The position numbers were made by a program, and so were the translations under genes. The notes beneath the pieces are model-generated. The model had not been told where the DNA came from, ran no database searches, and was given only the letters and a program-made list of their open reading frames with translations. A DNA stretch of 64,000 nucleotides from Halorussus limi. GTDB taxonomy: Archaea > Halobacteriota > Halobacteria > Halobacteriales > Haladaptataceae. Shown piece after piece: positions 59,739-64,000 of this stretch (positions are counted from its first letter, which is position 1; each line of letters begins with the position of its first letter). The stretch is from positions 930,001 to 994,000 of the forward strand of contig NZ_CP096659.1 in NCBI RefSeq assembly GCF_023238205.1, read 5' to 3'.

Positions 59739-59795
59739 CGCTCTCGCTCGCGGGAGAGCGACCGGTCGGACGACGTTCGGCCGCTTCGCCCGAAC
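59739..59795 (+). terminator. Two tandem stem-loops after eIF1A
   Basis: CGCTCTC/GAGAGCG (59739-59760) and GTTCGG/CCGAAC (59775-59795), 20 nt after the stop codon. There is no T-run directly adjacent. Confidence 0.4.
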
Positions 59796-59952
59796 GGCTC
59801 TGACGCTACCTCCGACGGAAGTAGTTGGACTTTTTCACCGACAAAGTAACGTCGGCGTCGGGTGGTTACGTCTGTGTCAGGGCACCAGACCCCAATAGGC
59901 AAGAACGCGGGATTGCGATTACCCGTTAAGTGTTTAGTCCCTACTGTTCGGT

Positions 59953-60621
59953 ATGTCATCACAGCAGTCCGAAACCGACGACCCCGAGGTAGCCCACGAC
60001 GAGGAGATTCCGACCGCAATCGAGGCCATCCGGTCCCGACGGTCGGGTCACAACTTCGACCCCGACGCCAAGCTCGACGACGAGACGCTCGAAGCGCTGA
60101 TTCGAGACGCCGCGCTCGCGCCCTCGTCGTACAACCTCCAGCCGTGGGAGTTCGTCGCCGTGCAGAACGACGACGCGCTCGACGAGGTCGTGGAACTGGC
60201 TTACGGGCAGGAACACGTCAAGGAAGCCGGCACCGCGATTCTGGTGGTCGGCCACACCGAACCCGAGACGGCCGACCGCGTCTTCGAGGAGTGGGTCGAA
60301 GCGGGCCGCTTCGACGCGGAGACCGGCGAGCAGGTCAAAGAGCAGACGGTCGCCGGCTACCAGAGCGAGCAGGCCGGGCGCGACTACGGCATCCGGAACG
60401 CCAGCCTCGCGGCCCAGAACCTGCTGCTGTCGGCCCACGCCCGCGGCCTGACCGCCACGCCGATGAGCGGTTTCGACTTCGAGGGGATGGCCGAGTTCCT
60501 CGACCTGCCCGAGGACAAGATTCCGGTGATGCTCATCGCCGTCGGACCGAGCGGCGGCGAGGAACCCGAGCGACTCCCGCGACGCGACGTCGAGGAGATT
60601 CTCCACCGCGAGACGTACTGA
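59953..60621 (+). CDS. Nitroreductase family flavoprotein
   Basis: 222 residues. FMN-binding landmarks: IRSRRSGHNFDP near 27, the ALAPSSYNLQPWEFVAVQ segment (about 51) and the C-terminal GVG-like region MLIAVGPSGGEEPERLPRR. These enzymes are FMN dimers that reduce nitro compounds or quinones, or remodel cofactors, with NAD(P)H. The substrate is unknown. A TTAAGTG element about 28 nt upstream is a possible TATA box. It sits between eIF1A and rio1. Confidence 0.9.
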   Translation: MSSQQSETDDPEVAHDEEIPTAIEAIRSRRSGHNFDPDAKLDDETLEALIRDAALAPSSYNLQPWEFVAVQNDDALDEVVELAYGQEHVKEAGTAILVVGHTEPETADRVFEEWVEAGRFDAETGEQVKEQTVAGYQSEQAGRDYGIRNASLAAQNLLLSAHARGLTATPMSGFDFEGMAEFLDLPEDKIPVMLIAVGPSGGEEPERLPRRDVEEILHRETY

Positions 60622-60649
60622 AGTCTACTCCCTCGTACCGAAGCCCACC

Positions 60650-60657
60650 CTTTTATC
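60650..60657 (+). promoter_or_regulatory. TATA box of rio1
   Basis: CTTTTATC centred 28 nt before the ATG at 60682. Confidence 0.55.
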
Positions 60658-60681
60658 GCTGGGCGCGCTAGGTCCGGTCAG

Positions 60682-61545
60682 ATGACGGAGGAGCACAGCC
60701 TGCTCGAACCCGAGAACGTCGAGGGCGTCGGGGACGAGTGGGAGGAGATAGACGTATCCGACACCGAGGCCGACAAAGTCCAGCGCCAGCGCGACCGGGA
60801 GTTCAACGAGTTCCGCGAGCGATTGAAGAACACCGAACAGTTCAAAGTCGAGCAGTCGGTGTTCGACGACGCCACGCTGGCGGCCCTCTACAAACTGGTT
60901 CAGGACGGCTACGTGCAGGCGTTCGGCGGCCCCATCTCCTCGGGGAAAGAGGCGAACGTCTACACCGCACTCGGGAGCGAGGAACGCGGCGAGGTAGCGG
61001 TGAAGGTCTACCGCATCAACGCCTCGGACTTCCGGGACATGCGCGAGTACCTCGTCGGCGACCCCCGGTTCGAGGAGTTGGGCGGCAACAAGAAGCGGGT
61101 CGTCCTCGCGTGGACCCGCAAGGAGTTCGCCAACCTCAAGCGCGCCCGGAAGGCCGGCGTGCGCGTCCCCGAACCCATCGCGGTCCAACGGAACGTCCTC
61201 GTCATGGAGTTTCTGGGGTCCGACGGCGAGCGCGCGCCGACCCTCGACGACGCCCACCTCGAAAATCCCGAGACCACCTTCGAGGTGGTCCGCGAGTACA
61301 TGCGACGACTCTACGACGCCGGACTGGTCCACGGCGACCTGAGCGAGTACAACATCATCGTCCACGACGGCGAACTCGTCATCATCGACCTCGGTCAGGC
61401 CGTGACGATTCACCACCCTAACAGCGACGACTTCCTGACGCGGGACTGCGCCAACGTCGCCTCCTTCTTCCAGCGACAGGGGATGGACGTTCACGGCGAC
61501 GAGTTGGAGGCGTGGATTCGGGAGAACGCCGACCCGGACAAGTGA
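60682..61545 (+). CDS. rio1: Rio1 family serine/threonine kinase
   Basis: 287 residues. The kinase loop GPISSGKEANVYTAL (about 87) with invariant Lys in VAVKVYRINASDF, the catalytic loop VHGDLSEYNIIV (Asp) and metal-binding IIDLGQAV mark Rio1. The family acts in late maturation of the small ribosomal subunit. Its place next to eIF1A, and before a KH-domain protein at 63109, is a widespread archaeal arrangement, here interrupted by trpS. Confidence 0.95.
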   Translation: MTEEHSLLEPENVEGVGDEWEEIDVSDTEADKVQRQRDREFNEFRERLKNTEQFKVEQSVFDDATLAALYKLVQDGYVQAFGGPISSGKEANVYTALGSEERGEVAVKVYRINASDFRDMREYLVGDPRFEELGGNKKRVVLAWTRKEFANLKRARKAGVRVPEPIAVQRNVLVMEFLGSDGERAPTLDDAHLENPETTFEVVREYMRRLYDAGLVHGDLSEYNIIVHDGELVIIDLGQAVTIHHPNSDDFLTRDCANVASFFQRQGMDVHGDELEAWIRENADPDK

Positions 61546-61617
61546 GTCGGAGCGTCGGCCGGGCGAGCGGTCGGCGAAACGCTGATACTCCCGGAGCGGC
61601 TACGTGAACTCGATGGA

Positions 61618-61662
61618 GTCCGCTCTCCGCACTTGGCGCTGGCAGTCGCCCGGAGAGCGGAC
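61618..61662 (+). ncRNA. Strong perfect-stem hairpin between rio1 and trpS, possible structured RNA
   Basis: GTCCGCTCTCCG (61618-61629) pairs without mismatch with CGGAGAGCGGAC (61651-61662). Inside, GGCG (61635) pairs with CGCC (61647), extending the stem with a 5-nt one-sided bulge (cactt). ACA follows the stem at once. It may be a terminator, an untranslated-leader structure of trpS, or an independent small RNA; only the fold is seen. Confidence 0.5.
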
Positions 61663-61771
61663 AGTGTCGTAACCGAGGGCGCACCGGCCTTCACCGGGCG
61701 TCCGAGGCGGCGGCGCTCACTCGCTTTCTCGCGCATCGACTTCCGAGCGCCAGCCACCCGTATCCAGACAC

Positions 61772-63037
61772 ATGGCAGAAGACACCACGACAGACGACAC
61801 CGCAACCGAAAACGCCGCGACGGACGACGCGACGCGAGACGCCGAGTTCACCGTCACCCCCGACACCGTCGAGGGCGACGTCGACTACCGCGAACTGCTC
61901 GAACGCTTCGGCGCGGACGAACTGACCGACGAACAGGTAGCCCGCTTCCCCGACCCGCACCCGATGGTTCGCCGGAAGGTGTTCTACGCGGGCCGGGACG
62001 TTGACAGGTTCCTCGACGCCGTAGAGCGTGGCTCTGCAGGCAACTCGACGCAGGTCGACGAGGCCGCGGAGTCGGGCGAGACCGTCTCGCTCGTGACAGG
62101 CGTCGGCCCCTCGGGACCGATGCACGTCGGCCACGCGATGCACTTCTACCACGCCAAGCACCTCCAAGAGCGGACCGGCGCGCACGTCTACGTCCCCGTG
62201 TCGGACGACGAGAAGTACTTCGGGAAGGACCTCTCGCTGGCCGAGGTCGGCGAGTACGCGCGCGAGAACCTGCGCGACCTGCTGGCAGTCGGCTTCGACC
62301 CCGAGCGAACCCGCATCGTGGTCGATACCGCCGACGCTGACGTGATATATCCGCTCGCGGCCCAGTTCGCCAAGCACGTCACCCAGTCGACGATGGAGGC
62401 GACGTATGGGCGACCCGACAACGTCGGGGCGTCGTTCTACCCCGCCGTCCAAATCGCCCATCTGCTCTTGCCCCAACTGGTCCACGGGCGACACGCCAGC
62501 CTCGTTCCCATCGCGGCCGACCAAGACCCCCACGTCCGCCTCGCGCGCGACGTTGCGGGGAAAGAGCGCTTCGACGTGGACAAGCCCGCGGCCCTGCTGA
62601 GCAAGTTCCTGCCGACGCTCGACGGGCCGGGGAAGATGAGCAGTTCGGACAGCGCGCCCGCCATCTACCTCACCGACGACCGCGAGACGGTCGAGGAGAA
62701 GGTCCAGACCCACGCCTACTCCGGCGGACGGTCGAGCCTCGACGCTCACCGCGAACACGGCGGCGCCCCCGAGGTGGACGTCGCCTACCAACTGCTCGCG
62801 TTCTTCTTCGAGGAGGACGACGCGACCCTCGATAGACTCGCTCGGGAGTACCGGGCGGGCGACCTCCTCAGCGGGGAACTCAAGGCCTACGCCGCCGAGA
62901 AAATCGGAGACCTCCTCGAAGGCCATCGGGAGCGCCGCGAGCGCATCGACGACCTCGAAGCCGAGTTCGAGAAGTACCGGCTCACCGACGACGAACGCGA
63001 GCGCGCGCTCCCGGAGGGCGTCGGTCGCTTCGACTGA
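61772..63037 (+). CDS. trpS: Tryptophanyl-tRNA synthetase
   Basis: 421 residues. A Thr/Asp-rich, disordered N-terminal stretch (about 1-28) precedes the archaeal TrpRS fold with the HIGH-type motif MHVGHAMHFYH (about 112) and KMSSSDSAP (about 289). VGPSGPMHVGH and ADQDPHVRLARDVAG are Trp-family specific. The class-I enzyme charges tRNA-Trp. Haloarchaea often have two TrpRS paralogues, and the acidic N-tail could mark one of them. The 226-nt gap upstream contains the hairpin at 61618-61662. Confidence 0.95.
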   Translation: MAEDTTTDDTATENAATDDATRDAEFTVTPDTVEGDVDYRELLERFGADELTDEQVARFPDPHPMVRRKVFYAGRDVDRFLDAVERGSAGNSTQVDEAAESGETVSLVTGVGPSGPMHVGHAMHFYHAKHLQERTGAHVYVPVSDDEKYFGKDLSLAEVGEYARENLRDLLAVGFDPERTRIVVDTADADVIYPLAAQFAKHVTQSTMEATYGRPDNVGASFYPAVQIAHLLLPQLVHGRHASLVPIAADQDPHVRLARDVAGKERFDVDKPAALLSKFLPTLDGPGKMSSSDSAPAIYLTDDRETVEEKVQTHAYSGGRSSLDAHREHGGAPEVDVAYQLLAFFFEEDDATLDRLAREYRAGDLLSGELKAYAAEKIGDLLEGHRERRERIDDLEAEFEKYRLTDDERERALPEGVGRFD

Positions 63038-63045
63038 CCAGTGGC

Positions 63046-63050
63046 GGTTT
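63046..63050 (+). terminator. T-run after trpS
   Basis: TTTTT 8 nt after the stop codon, enough for archaeal termination. Confidence 0.45.
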
Positions 63051-63077
63051 TTCTATTCGTTCGCACGCGGACGAAGG

Positions 63078-63085
63078 CTTAAAAG
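63078..63085 (+). promoter_or_regulatory. TATA box of the KH-domain gene
   Basis: CTTAAAAG centred 27 nt before the ATG at 63109; leaderless spacing. Confidence 0.55.
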
Positions 63086-63108
63086 ACCCCGAGCGAGTAC
63101 GTATTCGC

Positions 63109-63657
63109 ATGCAACACGTGAAGATTCCGCAGGACCGAATCGGTGTTCTCATCGGCGAAGGAGGTGAGACGATGCGCGAAATCGAGAGTCGCGCGGAGGT
63201 GCGACTCGACATCGACTCCGAGAACGGGAAGGTCGAGATCGAGAAGAACGGCGACCCCATCCTCGGCCTCAAGGGACCGGAGATCGTGAAGGCCATCGGC
63301 CGCGGGTTCGCGCCCGACGAGGCGCTCACGCTTCTGGACGACGACATGATGATGTTCGACATCATCGACATCGACGCCGCCGCCCGGAACAAGAACGACC
63401 TCGAACGCCAGAAGGGGCGACTCATCGGCGAGAACGGCCGGACTCGGGAACTCATGGAGGAGTTGACCGGCGCGAGCGTCGTCATCTACGGCACCACGAT
63501 GGGCGTCATCGGCAGTCCCAAGCAGGTCGACGTCGTCCGGAGCGCCGCCGAGATGATTCTCGACGGTGCGCCCCACGGGTCGGTGTACTCGTTCCTCGAA
63601 CGCAAGCGCAACGAGATGAAGCGCGAGGGGATGGAGTTCCACCAGTTCCCCGGATAG
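63109..63657 (+). CDS. KH-domain RNA-binding protein (Pno1/Dim2-like)
   Basis: 182 residues with two KH domains. The first (5-75) has VLIGEGGETMREIES in the GxxG loop position; the second (about 88-165) has RLIGENGRTRELMEELTGA. This is the archaeal counterpart of eukaryotic Pno1/Dim2, which helps mature the 3' end of small-subunit rRNA. Its co-location with rio1 and eIF1A supports a shared role in small-subunit assembly. Confidence 0.92.
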   Translation: MQHVKIPQDRIGVLIGEGGETMREIESRAEVRLDIDSENGKVEIEKNGDPILGLKGPEIVKAIGRGFAPDEALTLLDDDMMMFDIIDIDAAARNKNDLERQKGRLIGENGRTRELMEELTGASVVIYGTTMGVIGSPKQVDVVRSAAEMILDGAPHGSVYSFLERKRNEMKREGMEFHQFPG

Positions 63658-63776
63658 GCGTCCTCTTCTTTCGGAGCGTTCGGCAGTTTCGGCTCGGGGT
63701 TTCGTTGTCACAGCGGTATCGTCGAGCGTTCCCTCAGTAATGTTACTCTTCTAATATGTAGAGAAGCGATGAAATA

Positions 63777-63817
63777 CAGAGACGCCCGTCTCGGAATCGA
63801 AATCGAGTGCGTCTCTG
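63777..63817. ncRNA. Nested hairpin next to a bidirectional TATA element
   Basis: CAGAGACGC (63777) pairs perfectly with GCGTCTCTG (63809); inside, CTCG pairs with CGAG. It lies 26-30 nt on the minus-strand side of the TATA element at 63843, exactly where a minus-strand transcript would begin. It could instead end the KH-gene transcript. Confidence 0.4.
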
Positions 63818-63842
63818 TCCGAGCCGACGGTTCGCACCATAG

Positions 63843-63850
63843 TATATAAA
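63843..63850. promoter_or_regulatory. Strong TATA element without an assigned gene
   Basis: GTATATAAAA context, near-symmetric, so it could drive either strand. Plus-strand transcription would start about 90 nt before the thermosome ATG. Confidence 0.45.
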
Positions 63851-63923
63851 ACCCGATGTGATAACCATTCCCATATCATGTGTCGGCTTCTGTGCATGGC
63901 GTTCTCACGGCGTTTAGGGAAAG

Positions 63924-63931
63924 GTTTATGT
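63924..63931 (+). promoter_or_regulatory. TATA box of the thermosome gene
   Basis: GTTTATGT preceded by purine-rich aaag (BRE-like), centred about 32 nt before the ATG at 63960. Confidence 0.55.
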
Positions 63932-63959
63932 AGAATGGCAATCAATCATTGCAACGAAC

Positions 63960-64000
63960 ATGGCACAACGAATGGGCAACCAGCCGATGATTGTACTTTC
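63960..64000 (+). CDS. Thermosome (group II chaperonin) subunit, 3' end missing
   Basis: Only the first 13 codons are in the window. They read MAQRMGNQPMIVL, the standard N-terminus of haloarchaeal thermosome (Cct) subunits. The complete protein would be about 550 residues and form a ring-shaped ATP-driven folding machine. Two TATA-like elements lie upstream, as expected for a strongly expressed, heat-inducible gene. The identity rests on this short N-terminus. Confidence 0.8.
   Translation, partial: MAQRMGNQPMIVL

Larger units (their letters stand above)
63658..63959. other. Gap with hairpin and promoters upstream of the thermosome gene
   Basis: 302 nt without a convincing gene. It contains a nested hairpin (63777-63817), a strong near-symmetric TATA element (63843-63850) and a second TATA (63924-63931) that fits the thermosome start. 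Confidence 0.5.

Noticed and set aside
63751-63945. Small minus-strand frame upstream of the thermosome gene
   Set aside because: Its possible ATGs overlap the TATA elements or lie too close to them, and the hairpin falls inside the frame.
63878-64000. Plus-strand ATG frame running into the thermosome gene in another frame
   Set aside because: It is spaced suitably from the TATA at 63843, but the product is Cys/Arg-rich and non-halophilic and overlaps the thermosome promoter and start.
1-64000. Insertion sequences, integrase, attachment sites, rRNA and tRNA genes
   Set aside because: No transposase or integrase motifs, no terminal inverted repeats with target duplications, and no tRNA- or rRNA-like sequence were found by eye in the intergenic gaps.

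Overview
The window is a stretch of a haloarchaeal chromosome (class Halobacteria). The evidence is the very high GC content, the acidic proteins, Tat and lipobox secretion signals, archaeal information-processing genes (TBP, PriL, RfcS, Hjc, eIF1A, KH protein, thermosome) and TATA boxes centred about 28 nt before start codons, as expected for leaderless transcripts. A Halorussus- or Haladaptatus-like organism is a guess. I see no rRNA, tRNA, CRISPR array, insertion sequence or prophage. About 55 protein genes fill nearly all of the window.

Layout. (1) 1-1.9 kb: 3' part of a secreted PQQ-type sugar dehydrogenase. (2) 2.0-20.3 kb: a contiguous amine/aldehyde catabolic block. On the minus strand are an aldehyde:ferredoxin oxidoreductase, a CoA-acylating (methylmalonate-semialdehyde type) dehydrogenase, a lysine-6-dehydrogenase-like enzyme, two further aldehyde dehydrogenases and a complete PotABCD-type polyamine ABC importer. 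Divergent on the plus strand are a nitrilase-family amidohydrolase, an Lrp/AsnC regulator, an arginine-deiminase-fold protein that has lost its catalytic cysteine, two class-III aminotransferases and a FAD amine/amino-acid oxidase. Together they read as uptake of a di- or polyamine (or basic amino acid), removal of its amino groups, and oxidation of the aldehydes to acids or acyl-CoA. (3) 20.4-30.9 kb: a cation/proton antiporter with a TrkA regulatory tail, a solitary N6-adenine DNA methylase, an acyl-CoA ligase, a Gfo/Idh/MocA oxidoreductase, two Tat-exported proteins and an MBL-fold hydrolase.

(4) 31-49 kb: mostly housekeeping genes. These are SerS, primase large subunit, a SWIM zinc-finger protein, Holliday junction resolvase, an FNT channel, S-adenosylhomocysteinase and an SAH/MTA-type deaminase (one metabolic theme), a threonine-synthase-like enzyme, HisG, TBP, the tRNA G10 methyltransferase, a thioesterase and a clamp-loader small subunit with an altered Walker B. 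(5) 49.4-52.4 kb: cell-surface proteins, including a Thr/Glu-repeat protein. (6) 52.6-64 kb: RNase Z, a surface 5'-nucleotidase-like protein with a PGF-type C-terminus, a DUF460 protein, TyrS, eIF1A, a nitroreductase, Rio1 kinase, TrpS, a KH-domain protein, and the first codons of a thermosome subunit.

The most interesting signals are the pseudo-deiminase inside the amine block; an 18-bp perfect palindrome against the TATA box at 29.3 kb; a 45-nt perfect-stem hairpin between rio1 and trpS; a hairpin plus near-symmetric TATA element upstream of the thermosome gene; overlapping AT-rich boxes in front of tbp; and two tandem duplications that sit exactly on stop codons.
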